DNA of 17,256 nucleotides from Gammaproteobacteria bacterium (GTDB taxonomy: Bacteria > Pseudomonadota > Gammaproteobacteria > Pseudomonadales > UBA3067): NCBI GenBank assembly GCA_019090565.1, contig JAHRVS010000337.1, positions 1 through 17,256 on the forward strand, read 5' to 3'. Under the pieces are notes generated by a model. The model had not been told where the DNA came from and made no database searches. It saw nothing but the letters and a program-made list of their open reading frames with translations. Every line of letters begins with the position of its first letter. Position 1 is the first letter of the stretch. Below are positions 5,146-13,118 of this stretch, piece by piece. Position numbers and translations under genes: made by a program.

Positions 5146-7317
5146 TTGCACCATCCTTTAGTGATAGCGTATGTGCAATCATTCGGAAATGGCTGCCTCC
5201 TATTGAATTCATCCCTTAATCGTTTTCGATATCCTTGTCGTATTTCTGGCGATCAGGCTTGGGTGAGGGCGACTCTAAAGCAAGTACTACCACAAGCATT
5301 TTCACAAGAGGCCTTCTGGGTCAGTGCTGATATACCCGCCGGTGCTTCAGGTGTCCCGCTCCACCGATACCTAGAGTTACTGGGCAAAGATATTCCACTT
5401 CTGATTTATGACACGCTTCAAGGCTATAACCCAGACTGTATGGGCGCCATAAGCGGTACAGTTCCAGCCGGCGGTATTTTTGTTTTATTAACACAGGCTT
5501 TATGCCAGCCGGATTGCTTTTCTTCCGGTATAGATGGCGCGTTAGAAAATGAACCGCTGCATTCGCAGCGTTTTTCGGCCTATTTCTCAGAAACGCTTGT
5601 GCGCACCGATGCCTTTACGGTCTACGAGCAAAGCACTGCACCAAATACTTACGCCCCAATTAAATTTGCGGGTAGTCAGCGCGAGCTTGTCGAGAAAACG
5701 ATTACTGAAACCGAGGACCAAAGCATTGCCGTAAGTGCGGTTATCAAAGTTGCAAACGGACATAGAAAAAGGCCCTTGGTACTCACTGCAGACCGGGGGC
5801 GCGGTAAAACTTCCGCCCTGGGTATTGCCGCTGCGCAGCTCTTACTAGAAAGGCCTCGGCGCATTATTATTACCGGCCCGCGGTGGAGTGCTGTTGAAAC
5901 AGCCTTCCTTCATGCAGAAAAAGGCTTGTCCGATTCCGAAAAAAAGCTGATAAAAGAAAAACACGCACTTTTCGTGGAGGGCGGTGAGCTCACCTACGTT
6001 GCCCCTGATGTACTCGCATCAGATGCCCGCTGCGTTGATTTACTCTTGGTTGATGAGGCTGCCGCACTGCCGGCGCCGGTTCTTTACCGCCTTTTACAGC
6101 GTCACTCCAGAATTGTTTTTTCTAGCACTATTCATGGGTACGAGGGAACAGGGCGAGGCTTTGAGATTCGCTTTAAATCCATGTTGAACCGCCTAACGCC
6201 TCAATGGCGTGGTCTTCATATGCATACGCCCATCCGCTGGTCATCGGGGGACCCTCTCGAGGCATTTGTTTTTGACTCCCTCCTGCTTAATGCAGAAACA
6301 TGCTCTGCAGAAATTGCTTTGCAGTGTGATGCAGATGACTTGCAATTTATCGAGTTGGACCTAGATTCTTTAGCAAAAGACAGGCAGCAATTGAAAGAGC
6401 TGTTTGGCCTAATGGTGCTCGCTCATTATCGAACTAGCCCGAATGATTTGAGAACGATGCTGGATACACCCGGCGTACGCTTGTTCGCGCTGATTAACAG
6501 GGGGCACATTATTGCAGCAAGCTGGCTTGTTGAAGAAGGAGGGTTGTCCGATAAGCAGACAGAAAGTATTCGACAAGGGCAGTGCCGCCTAAAAGGCCAC
6601 TTGGTTGTGCAATCTCTAATGAGTCAGTTTGGGTTGCTGCAAGCCGCTCAGCTGCGTTCGGCGCGAATTGTGCGGGTGGCGGTGCACCCTGAAGTGCAAC
6701 AGCAAGGTTTAGGTAAGCGATTAATTACGAGCATTATCGGCGTAATTAGAGATGATTTTGATTTTATCTCATCAAGTTTTGGTGCCACACTGGGCTTGAA
6801 TAAATTCTGGAGAGAATGCGGCTTTTATCCTTTTCGGCTTGGGTTTAAACGGGAGGCATCCAGTGGTGAGCATGCTCTTATGGTGGGGCTGGGGGTGAAT
6901 GAGGAGGGAGCTTCCCTCATTGCTTCGGCCAATGGAAAATTCCATAGGGATTTTCCTCTTCAGGTCAGTGAGTACTTCTCCGAAGTCACTGTGAAACTGC
7001 TAATTGAGTTATTAATAAACGATAATAAACGTGAAAGTCACGCGCTTACTGATGATGATACTCAAGCGCTTGACCGTTTTGTTTTAGGGTATCAGGCTTA
7101 CGAAGGTGCGAGCGTGCCGATATGGCGCTACTTGGTACACAGTGAAAAGGCTATGACTGCAATGCAAGGCCTAGACGACATCCAGCAGCAAGTACTGGTG
7201 AGCAAGGTGTTGCTTAAGAAAGACTGGAAGGATATTACACTACAATATGGGCTGAGGGGTAAGAAGGAGGTCTTGGCTTTATTGCGAGCTGGGTTATCCT
7301 CAATAATGACCAACTAA
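5146..7317 (+). CDS. tmcA: tRNA(Met) cytidine acetyltransferase TmcA
   Basis: TmcA makes N4-acetylcytidine at the wobble C34 of elongator tRNA-Met using acetyl-CoA and ATP/GTP, preventing misreading of AUA. The 723-residue product has the full domain order: N-terminal DUF1726-like part (about 30-160), RNA-helicase-like ATPase with Walker A ADRGRGKT (215-222), Walker B LLLVDEAAALPAP (299-311) and GYEGTGRGF (331-339), a linker with LAHYRTSPNDLR (425-436), the GNAT domain with RVAVHPEVQQQGLGKRL (510-526) and SSFGATLGLNKFW, and a C-terminal tRNA-binding tail. It is longer than the E. coli protein (671). The start is uncertain: no ATG occurs near the N-terminus and neither TTG 5146 nor GTG 5161 has a clear ribosome binding site. 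An in-frame stop at 5119-5121 limits extension. Confidence 0.95.
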   Translation: MHHPLVIAYVQSFGNGCLLLNSSLNRFRYPCRISGDQAWVRATLKQVLPQAFSQEAFWVSADIPAGASGVPLHRYLELLGKDIPLLIYDTLQGYNPDCMGAISGTVPAGGIFVLLTQALCQPDCFSSGIDGALENEPLHSQRFSAYFSETLVRTDAFTVYEQSTAPNTYAPIKFAGSQRELVEKTITETEDQSIAVSAVIKVANGHRKRPLVLTADRGRGKTSALGIAAAQLLLERPRRIIITGPRWSAVETAFLHAEKGLSDSEKKLIKEKHALFVEGGELTYVAPDVLASDARCVDLLLVDEAAALPAPVLYRLLQRHSRIVFSSTIHGYEGTGRGFEIRFKSMLNRLTPQWRGLHMHTPIRWSSGDPLEAFVFDSLLLNAETCSAEIALQCDADDLQFIELDLDSLAKDRQQLKELFGLMVLAHYRTSPNDLRTMLDTPGVRLFALINRGHIIAASWLVEEGGLSDKQTESIRQGQCRLKGHLVVQSLMSQFGLLQAAQLRSARIVRVAVHPEVQQQGLGKRLITSIIGVIRDDFDFISSSFGATLGLNKFWRECGFYPFRLGFKREASSGEHALMVGLGVNEEGASLIASANGKFHRDFPLQVSEYFSEVTVKLLIELLINDNKRESHALTDDDTQALDRFVLGYQAYEGASVPIWRYLVHSEKAMTAMQGLDDIQQQVLVSKVLLKKDWKDITLQYGLRGKKEVLALLRAGLSSIMTN

Positions 7318-7451
7318 CAGTCTAATTGGCTGTCAAAATCAAACAAAAAGGGCTTAATGTTTACTGTTCAGGCTCTGTCCGTTGACAGGGATAAGCGCAG
7401 CTTTGTTTTATTTTTATCCCTACCCCGAAAATTTTAACGACCTGCTGTGGG

Positions 7452-7469
7452 TCTGTTATCACTAACAGA
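7452..7469 (+). promoter_or_regulatory. Perfect hairpin immediately before the lipoprotein ribosome binding site
   Basis: TCTGTTA (7452-7458) and TAACAGA (7463-7469) form a perfect 7-bp inverted repeat with a 4-nt loop, about 12 nt before the TTG start at 7482. Its right arm touches the AGAGAG that serves as ribosome binding site. It could be an operator or a translation-modulating hairpin; no regulator is identified. Confidence 0.35.
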
Positions 7470-7481
7470 GAGAATAACCGT

Positions 7482-7883
7482 TTGCATCAATCACTTTTAT
7501 ACACGCGAAATATTTTAATGGCACTAGGCTTGGGTTTCTCTGCGGGCTGTGTTCAGGTGCAGCATTATGATGGGCCTGAACAACCTAAGGAAAATACCGC
7601 TCAGCTTAAAACTACGAATTCTTGGCTTTCTGTTAATGAGGCATCGGTGGTCTTTCGAAAAATAGACGGCAAAAAGATTCGGCGTTTCACTCGAAGTATT
7701 GAGTTGCTACCCGGGATGCATGAGATAGAAGCTACTTGTTATTGGTTGCGAGAGGGTCATCTCGTGCCGCTGCATACGGGGGTTCAGATAATGCTAAGCG
7801 CCAATCAACGTTATTACCTCTACAGTGTCCCGCGGAGTACAGGTTGCGATGTGGAAATTGAAAACTTCGCCGTTAATCGATGA
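7482..7883 (+). CDS. Small outer-membrane-type lipoprotein of unknown function, paired with apbE
   Basis: I do not recognise the family. The 133-residue product starts with a lipoprotein signal: R9, a hydrophobic stretch (11-21) and a lipobox-like FSAGC with the lipidated Cys at 23. Residue 24 is V, not D, so the Lol system should send it to the outer membrane. The mature part looks beta-rich, with SIELLPGMHEIEATCYW (about 92-108) recalling small carbohydrate-binding-like or PEGA-like sandwiches, and two further Cys (C106, C124). TTG at 7482 is chosen because AGAGAG lies upstream and the signal peptide needs these residues; starting at the later ATG 7518 would remove its positive end. Its stop overlaps the apbE start (ATGA), so the two are translationally coupled. 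Confidence 0.75.
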   Translation: MHQSLLYTRNILMALGLGFSAGCVQVQHYDGPEQPKENTAQLKTTNSWLSVNEASVVFRKIDGKKIRRFTRSIELLPGMHEIEATCYWLREGHLVPLHTGVQIMLSANQRYYLYSVPRSTGCDVEIENFAVNR

Positions 7884-8794
7884 AGTTTAAGCAACACACA
7901 TTTAAAGCAATGGGCGGGCCCGTTGACGTTAAGCTTTATGGTGCAACGCAATCCTTGCTCGTAGAGGCCTGCAAGGGCATCGAAGACGAAGTCTTTCGCC
8001 TTGAAAAAAAATACTCTCGGTATCGTGATGACAGCATCGCCACTGCCATTAACCATACTGCAAAAGAGGGCGGAAAAATATCTGTCGATACCGAGACTGC
8101 CTCATTGCTCAATTATGCGAATGTGGCTCATCAGCAAAGCGATGGACTTTTTGACATAACCTCTGGCGTATTGCGAGAGATATGGGATTTTAAAACGCTA
8201 ACCTCTCCGCCTGCGGAACAATCGATAAAAGCCTTGCTTGAGCGAGTAGGCTGGCACCACGTTTCGTGGGCAGGTTCAGAGCTATCTTTCCAAAAAAAAG
8301 AGATGGAGCTAGATTTTGGTGGCTATGTAAAAGAATACGCGGCAGATTGTGCGGCGGGGGTGTGCAGGCAGATGGGCGTGCTCAGCGGCGTATTAAACCT
8401 AGCTGGCGACATCGTCATTCTTGGCCCTAAGCCGGATGAAAGCCCGTGGGAAATCGGGATTCGGCACCCGCGGGCACCTGAATCTGCCTATGCCCTTGTG
8501 GCAATGAATGCCGGTGCCATTGCAACGAGTGGCGACTATGAGCGTTTCTTTATCCATGAGAAAACGCGTTACTGTCATATTCTTAACCCTAAAACGGGCT
8601 ATCCCGTTCAGAGTATGGCAAGTGTAACGGTATGCGCTGACAGTTGCCTGGTGGCTGGTACGGCATCGACTATAACCATGCTTCGAGAAGAGGATGGCCC
8701 CGATTGGATTGCAAATCTGGGCTTGCCCTACCTGTTGTTAAACCAGAAGCTTGAGCCATCAGGAACCATCTCTGCTGTCCAGCAACCTATTTAG
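7880..8794 (+). CDS. apbE: ApbE-like FAD:protein FMN transferase (cytoplasmic variant)
   Basis: ApbE proteins transfer FMN from FAD to Thr/Ser of target flavoproteins, with Mg2+. The 304-residue product shows the fold's marks: KAMGGPVDVKLYG (9-21), YSRYRDDS (45-52), GLFDITSG (89-96), DFGGYVKEYAAD (145-156), NLAGDIVILG (173-182), ATSGDYERFF (215-224) and HILNPKTGYPV (233-243). Two positions differ from the textbook motif: KGY is KEY, and the late A-D-A-x-x-T metal site reads A-G-T-A-S-T (259-264), replacing an Asp ligand with Gly. No signal peptide is present, unlike many periplasmic ApbE lipoproteins. I recall similar KEYAAD-type sequences elsewhere, so this may be a subfamily rather than decay. 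Activity cannot be assumed. The ATGA overlap ties it to the lipoprotein. Confidence 0.85.
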   Translation: MKFKQHTFKAMGGPVDVKLYGATQSLLVEACKGIEDEVFRLEKKYSRYRDDSIATAINHTAKEGGKISVDTETASLLNYANVAHQQSDGLFDITSGVLREIWDFKTLTSPPAEQSIKALLERVGWHHVSWAGSELSFQKKEMELDFGGYVKEYAADCAAGVCRQMGVLSGVLNLAGDIVILGPKPDESPWEIGIRHPRAPESAYALVAMNAGAIATSGDYERFFIHEKTRYCHILNPKTGYPVQSMASVTVCADSCLVAGTASTITMLREEDGPDWIANLGLPYLLLNQKLEPSGTISAVQQPI

Positions 8795-8801
8795 GTAGGG
8801 G

Positions 8802-9884
8802 TTATTTGGATTTTTGCGGTACTTCATTTTTTAGAATTGAAGTTATTACATCTAAAAATTGGTTCATTTCTTTATCGGTACCGATTGAAATCCGCAAATA
8901 ATTATCAATTCTTGGTTTGTCGAAGTAGCGGACTAAAACTCCTTGCGCTTTTAATTCCTCATACAGCGATACTGCGGGAAACGTTGCATGTGTGACAAAA
9001 AGGAAATTAGATGATGAATTCAGAACCTGAAATCCTTCCTTTTCCAGGTATTTACACACTTTATTTCGAGTTGAAATGACTTTTGCGCAGGTCTCTTCGA
9101 AATAGTTACTGTCTTCGATGGCTGCTTTCGCGCCTTTAATCGCAAAACTATCCAGCGGGTATGAGTTAAAGGAGTTTTTAACGCGCTCTAGTGCTTCAAT
9201 CAAATTTGGGTGGCCGATTGCAAATCCACACCGAAGCCCAGCGAGGGAGCGAGATTTTGAAAATGTTTGGGTGACGAGAAGATTGGGGTACTTATCAATA
9301 AGTGAAATGGCAGATTGAGCGCCGAAGTCGACATAGGCTTCGTCAATAATCACGACGGCTTCTTTGTTTGTTTCGAGCAATACTTGAACTTGATTGAGTG
9401 AAAGCGCTACGCCGGTAGGCGCATTTGGGTTAGGAATGATGACTCCAGACCCGGTATCTGTATAGTCTGCTGGGTTCACTTCAAGGTTGTTATTCAGGGG
9501 AACTCGCTCAAAGGGAATGCCATAAAGAGAGCAGTAAGCGGGATAAAAACTGTAGCTGATATCGGGGAAGCGTAATTTTTTATCGGAATCAAAAAAAGCT
9601 TGGAATGCAAAAGCCAAAACTTCGTCTGAGCCATTGCCAACAAAGACAGATTGATCGCTGAGGTTATAATAATGGGAAATCGCATTTTTTAGTTCAGAGC
9701 AGTTGGGGTCTGGGTATAGTCGAAGCTTTTCATTGGCCACACTTTTTAACGCGGAAATCACCGAAGGCGCTGGGGGGTAGGGGTTTTCATTGGTATTGAG
9801 CTTGATATAAAGCTGGTCCTGAGGTTGCTCACCTGGAACGTAGGGGTGCAGACGGTGGACAGCTTTACTCCAGAATTTAGTCAA
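8802..9884 (-). CDS. hisC: Histidinol-phosphate aminotransferase
   Basis: HisC is a PLP enzyme converting imidazole acetol phosphate and glutamate to histidinol phosphate. The 360-residue protein is full length. Diagnostic features: VHRLHPYVPGEQP (9-21) and KLNTNENPYPP (28-38) at the N-terminus, FVGNGSDEVL (81-90) for cofactor phosphate binding, NPNAPTG (152-158), DEAYVDF (181-187), and the PLP lysine K210 in TFSKSRSLAGLRCG. Arg in NYLRISIGT near the C-terminus should bind the substrate carboxylate. A well-spaced GGAG precedes the start. It stands alone, away from any his operon in view, and converges on apbE with a 7-bp gap. Members of this family can also act on aromatic keto acids, so the physiological substrate is not certain. 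Confidence 0.95.
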   Translation of the reverse strand: MTKFWSKAVHRLHPYVPGEQPQDQLYIKLNTNENPYPPAPSVISALKSVANEKLRLYPDPNCSELKNAISHYYNLSDQSVFVGNGSDEVLAFAFQAFFDSDKKLRFPDISYSFYPAYCSLYGIPFERVPLNNNLEVNPADYTDTGSGVIIPNPNAPTGVALSLNQVQVLLETNKEAVVIIDEAYVDFGAQSAISLIDKYPNLLVTQTFSKSRSLAGLRCGFAIGHPNLIEALERVKNSFNSYPLDSFAIKGAKAAIEDSNYFEETCAKVISTRNKVCKYLEKEGFQVLNSSSNFLFVTHATFPAVSLYEELKAQGVLVRYFDKPRIDNYLRISIGTDKEMNQFLDVITSILKNEVPQKSK

Positions 9885-10217
9885 AATAACTCCAGTATAA
9901 ATATGACAGGGGGGGGAGGAGGCACCTACTTTAAAACAGTTTTAAGTCACTCCTTTTGTAAGCCCTTTCAAAGCGAGGAAATATGTAAGGCCACCATTTT
10001 TATATAGACAATGGTGCCGCGCATAAAACGAATTGAGGGCAGGAGGTAGGGTGCTTTCTTTCTTGAATTCCTACGATTGCCTTATACACTGTAACATAAC
10101 TCGTGGTTTTGTTTTTTTCGGGAGCTTGCTTTCGTCAAATAAGTGTAACAAAGGTAATTGATAATGCTATACGTAACACGATTCAGGGTTACTAGTCGAT
10201 TTCACAGGGGATTATAG
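9885..10217. other. Divergent hisC/porin control region
   Basis: These 333 bp carry the leaders of two divergent genes. Seen here: the hisC ribosome binding site next to 9885, a run of eight G at 9909-9916 in the hisC leader, a 15-bp palindrome TTAAAACAGTTTTAA at 9931-9945, a CACCATT/AATGGTG inverted repeat (9992-9998 and 10010-10016), a strong AGGAGGT at 10041-10047 just before GTG of a 36-codon frame (10051-10161), and AGGGG before the porin ATG. No clear two-box promoter stands out for either gene. Confidence 0.6.
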
Positions 10218-11177
10218 ATGAAGAAAATGCTTTTGACCGCGGGTGCCGGAGCAGCGCTTTTAAGTTCAGGTTTTGTATTGGCCGGTGATGCAAAAATGTA
10301 TGGCCGCGCACATGTCAGTTATCAATATGAAAGCTATAAATACGGGGGAGACCAAGATGGGAGTACCTTTATTCTTAAAAGTAACGCATCACGAGTCGGA
10401 ATAAGAGGTAAAAAATCACTTGATAATGACCTAATAGCCATTTATCAACTGGAGTGGGAGGTTGATTTTGCTGACAAAGACAGTGACGGTGATAACATCC
10501 TCAAGGCGAGGAATACATTTATTGGTATAGCAAGTGAGTTCGGTACGGTTATCGCGGGTACTTATGATACGCCCCTGAAAAAGTCACAAGGAAAAGTCGA
10601 TATCTTTGGGGACCTTAATGCCGACATCAAGCATGTTGTTCAGGGCGAAAATCGGCTCAATAATCTTTTGCAATACAGCTCGCCAAAAATCATGGATGCG
10701 TTTACAGTAAATGTTGCTATGGTGCCAGGTGAAGATCGAGAAGACGGTGTCAATGAAGCAGACAATGATATTGGCAACTATATTTCCACTTCGCTTATTT
10801 ATAAATCAGACAACTTTTACGGAGCATTTGCTCTAGACGATAGTGTTAAAGGGTTGAATACTATTCGCCTAACGGGCGTGGTGAAAGTTCAGGATGCCAG
10901 GATTGGTCTGCTTTATCAGACTAGCGAGCTTTCGGATGGTGGTGACAGCGAGGACGGAATCATCGTTAGTGCATCGTATAAACTCGGTAAAGAGACACTG
11001 AAATTTCAATACGGTGTTTCAGACATGAAGGTAGCGGGTCTGTCTCAAGTTTCCCTTGGTATCGATCACAAGCTGGCTAAGAAAACGAAATTGTTCGCTT
11101 TTCTCACTAATACGTCTGCAGACGTTGAATCAGCAGAAGAGTTAGTTATTGGCAGTGGTATTCAGCATAAGTTCTAA
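10218..11177 (+). CDS. Gram-negative outer-membrane porin
   Basis: A 319-residue general porin of the Porin_4/OmpC-like group. A clean Sec signal peptide (MKKMLLTAGAGAALLSSGF, cleavage after VLA at about residue 22) precedes GDAKMYGRAHVSY, the typical first beta strand. Alternating strands follow, with SRVGIRGKKSLDNDLIAIYQ and NTFIGIASEFGTVIAG being classic early-strand blocks. The last strand ends in Phe (SGIQHKF), the BAM recognition signature. External loops are strikingly acidic (DKDSDGD, GEDREDGVNEADND, SDGGDSEDG), suggesting cation preference or a saline habitat; that is inference. The mature chain, about 297 residues, is short for a 16-stranded porin. ATG 10218 is preceded by AGGGG at good spacing. 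It is monocistronic, ending at a strong terminator. Confidence 0.9.
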   Translation: MKKMLLTAGAGAALLSSGFVLAGDAKMYGRAHVSYQYESYKYGGDQDGSTFILKSNASRVGIRGKKSLDNDLIAIYQLEWEVDFADKDSDGDNILKARNTFIGIASEFGTVIAGTYDTPLKKSQGKVDIFGDLNADIKHVVQGENRLNNLLQYSSPKIMDAFTVNVAMVPGEDREDGVNEADNDIGNYISTSLIYKSDNFYGAFALDDSVKGLNTIRLTGVVKVQDARIGLLYQTSELSDGGDSEDGIIVSASYKLGKETLKFQYGVSDMKVAGLSQVSLGIDHKLAKKTKLFAFLTNTSADVESAEELVIGSGIQHKF

Positions 11178-11237
11178 TGGTGTGTGGGGAAGATTGTGCA
11201 GGGCTTATTTTTAGTTTGCCCAGTGTGTCACCGTAAT

Positions 11238-11265
11238 AAAAAGGGCTGCAATAGCAGCCCTTTTT
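11238..11265. terminator. Bidirectional intrinsic terminator between porin and fabB
   Basis: AAAAAGGGCTGC (11238-11249) and GCAGCCCTTTTT (11254-11265) are perfect complements around the loop AATA. The stem is G/C-rich in its upper part and bordered by A5 and T5, so it works on both strands, serving the converging porin and fabAB transcripts. Confidence 0.95.
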
Positions 11266-11290
11266 AAATTAACGTTTAAGCCATGTCGGT

Positions 11291-12508
11291 TTAAGCGTCG
11301 TATTTCTTAAATACCAAGCAAGCATTGGTGCCACCAAAGCCGAAACTGTTTGAGAGGACTTGGTTGAGTTTCACGTTGTCTTTGCGTTGCGTTACGATCG
11401 GCATCCCCTCGGCTTCCGGATCAATTTCCGTGGTGTTTGCATTGGCGCTAATGAAGTCATTTTCCATCATGAGCATGCTGTAGATGGCTTCTTGCGCGCC
11501 GGTTGCCCCTAGAGAATGACCGGTAAGAGACTTCGTTGATGCAATGGCGGGCAGGTTATCACCAAACACATTTCGGATGGCGCCCAGTTCAGCTGTATCG
11601 CCAACGGGCGTGCTCGTGCCGTGGGTGTTGATGTAATCAATTTTGCCATCAGTTGTTTCAAGGGCAAGCTTCATGCAGCGTTCTGCGCCTTCGCCGGAAG
11701 GGGCAACCATGTCGTAGCCATCGGATGTAGCGCCGTAGCCAGTGATTTCGGCGTAGATCTTTGCTCCTCTGGCAAGGGCGTGCTCGAGTTCTTCTACAAC
11801 GACCATTGCGCCGCCAGCTGCAATCACGAATCCATCGCGAGTTGCATCATAGGGCCTGGATGCAGTTGTGGGGGCATCGTTGTATTTGCTAGAAAGCGCT
11901 CCCATGGCATCAAAAAGCCCTGAAAGTGTCCAGTGAAGCTCCTCGCCTCCGCCGGCAAAGATGACATCCTGTTTGCCAAGCTGAATTTGTTCAAGCGCGC
12001 TACCAATGCAGTGGGCGCTTGTTGCGCAAGCAGAAGTAATAGAGTAGTTAACACCCTTTATTTTAAAGGGGACTGCCAAGCAAGCTGAAACAGAGCTGCC
12101 CATAGTGCGAGGCACACGATATGGGCCAACACGTTTGATTCCTTTTGCTCGCATAATGTCGGCGCAATCAACAATGTTTTCACTTGAGGGGCCGCCAGAT
12201 GATGCGATAATGCCGGTACGAGGATTAGAGACCTGTTCATCGCTTAGGCCAGCATCTTTTATGGCTTGATCCATAGAAATGTAGGCATAACACGCCGCAT
12301 TACCCATGAAGCGCTTAACCTTTCGGTCTATCAATGCATCAACATCTATATCAACAGCGCCTGCGACATGGCTGCGAAAACCCATTTCTTTTTGCTGCTC
12401 TTGAAAGGAGATGCCTGAACGGCCTTCTTTTAACGACTCAAGAACTTCTTCTTTGTTGTTTCCTATGCAAGAAACAATTCCTATACCTGTAATTACCGCA
12501 CGTTTCAT
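11291..12508 (-). CDS. fabB: 3-oxoacyl-ACP synthase I (beta-ketoacyl-ACP synthase I)
   Basis: FabB elongates acyl-ACP with malonyl-ACP and is the enzyme that extends the cis-3-decenoyl intermediate made by FabA, so it is needed for unsaturated fatty acids. The 405-residue protein has the complete Cys-His-His triad: C161 in ITSACATSAHC, H296 in NTHGTSTPVGD and H331 in LTGHSLGATGAQE, with the supporting Lys at 326. MKRAVITGIGIVSCIGN at the start and SNSFGFGGTNACLVF at the end are typical. FabB rather than FabF is favoured by the length and by the fabA partner. It starts 12 bp after fabA stops, with AAAGG upstream, so the two form one operon transcribed leftwards. Confidence 0.97.
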   Translation of the reverse strand: MKRAVITGIGIVSCIGNNKEEVLESLKEGRSGISFQEQQKEMGFRSHVAGAVDIDVDALIDRKVKRFMGNAACYAYISMDQAIKDAGLSDEQVSNPRTGIIASSGGPSSENIVDCADIMRAKGIKRVGPYRVPRTMGSSVSACLAVPFKIKGVNYSITSACATSAHCIGSALEQIQLGKQDVIFAGGGEELHWTLSGLFDAMGALSSKYNDAPTTASRPYDATRDGFVIAAGGAMVVVEELEHALARGAKIYAEITGYGATSDGYDMVAPSGEGAERCMKLALETTDGKIDYINTHGTSTPVGDTAELGAIRNVFGDNLPAIASTKSLTGHSLGATGAQEAIYSMLMMENDFISANANTTEIDPEAEGMPIVTQRKDNVKLNQVLSNSFGFGGTNACLVFKKYDA

Positions 12509-12520
12509 ATTGCTTTGCCT

Positions 12521-13045
12521 TTAAAAATCATCTGTGGAAGTGAATAATCCAACTTTCAGGTCTTTTGCTGTGTATATTTCTTTGCCATCTACACACATCG
12601 TGGCATCACCAATTCCCATAACGAGCTTTCGCTCAATCAGTCTTTTCATGTGTATGTGGTAAACCACTTTTTTAGCGGTGGGCAGCACCTGGCCAGTAAA
12701 TTTTACTTCGCCACAGCCGAGAGCTCTGCCTTTACCAGGGTTGCCTCTCCACCCTAGATAAAGTCCTATAAGCTGCCATAGCGCATCAAGCCCTAGGCAG
12801 CCAGGCATGACGGGATCTGTCTCAAAGTGAACTTGAAAGAACCACAGTTTTGGGTCAATGTCAAGCTCGGCAATGATTTCGCCTTTGTCAAAATCGCCAC
12901 CGCCATTGGTCATGGTCGTAATGCGATCCATCATTAGCATGTCTGGCAGTGGAAGCCGAGGAAGTACGTTGCCGTGAGGGCCGACTAGTTCGCCGTGTCC
13001 GCATTGGATGAGCTGGTCTCTGGTATATATCACAGTATCGGTCAT
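12521..13045 (-). CDS. fabA: 3-hydroxydecanoyl-ACP dehydratase/isomerase
   Basis: FabA dehydrates 3-hydroxydecanoyl-ACP and isomerises trans-2- to cis-3-decenoyl-ACP, the branch point of oxygen-independent unsaturated fatty acid synthesis. The 174-residue product matches the family length (about 171). The single-hot-dog active site is intact: H73 in FFQVHFETDPVMPGCLG and D87 in GLDALWQLIG, matching H70 and D84 of E. coli. LPLPDMLMMDRI (31-42) and GEVKFTGQVLP are further family blocks. The ribosome binding site is weak (a GAAGAAG about 10 bp before ATG). It is first in the fabA-fabB operon. A 14-bp palindrome sits 27-40 bp before its start codon and is the obvious place to look for regulation. 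Confidence 0.97.
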   Translation of the reverse strand: MTDTVIYTRDQLIQCGHGELVGPHGNVLPRLPLPDMLMMDRITTMTNGGGDFDKGEIIAELDIDPKLWFFQVHFETDPVMPGCLGLDALWQLIGLYLGWRGNPGKGRALGCGEVKFTGQVLPTAKKVVYHIHMKRLIERKLVMGIGDATMCVDGKEIYTAKDLKVGLFTSTDDF

Positions 13046-13071
13046 TGATTATGCTTCTTCTATAACATTAA

Positions 13072-13085
13072 CATTGCGTGCAATG
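13072..13085. promoter_or_regulatory. Palindrome CATTGC-GT-GCAATG in the fabA leader
   Basis: Perfect 6-bp arms (13072-13077, 13080-13085) around GT, flanked by AT-rich ATTAA on both sides, give a compact operator-like site 27-40 bp upstream of the fabA start. It does not resemble the FadR, FabR or DesT sites I remember. It would lie downstream of the candidate fabA -10 box, compatible with repression. Binding protein unknown. Confidence 0.45.
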
Positions 13086-13118
13086 ATTAATAACAGGGGC
13101 GTGCTGCGTCCATAAAAT

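Noticed and set aside
11621..11923. 100-codon plus-strand frame inside fabB
   Set aside because: Antisense shadow of a fully conserved fabB coding region.
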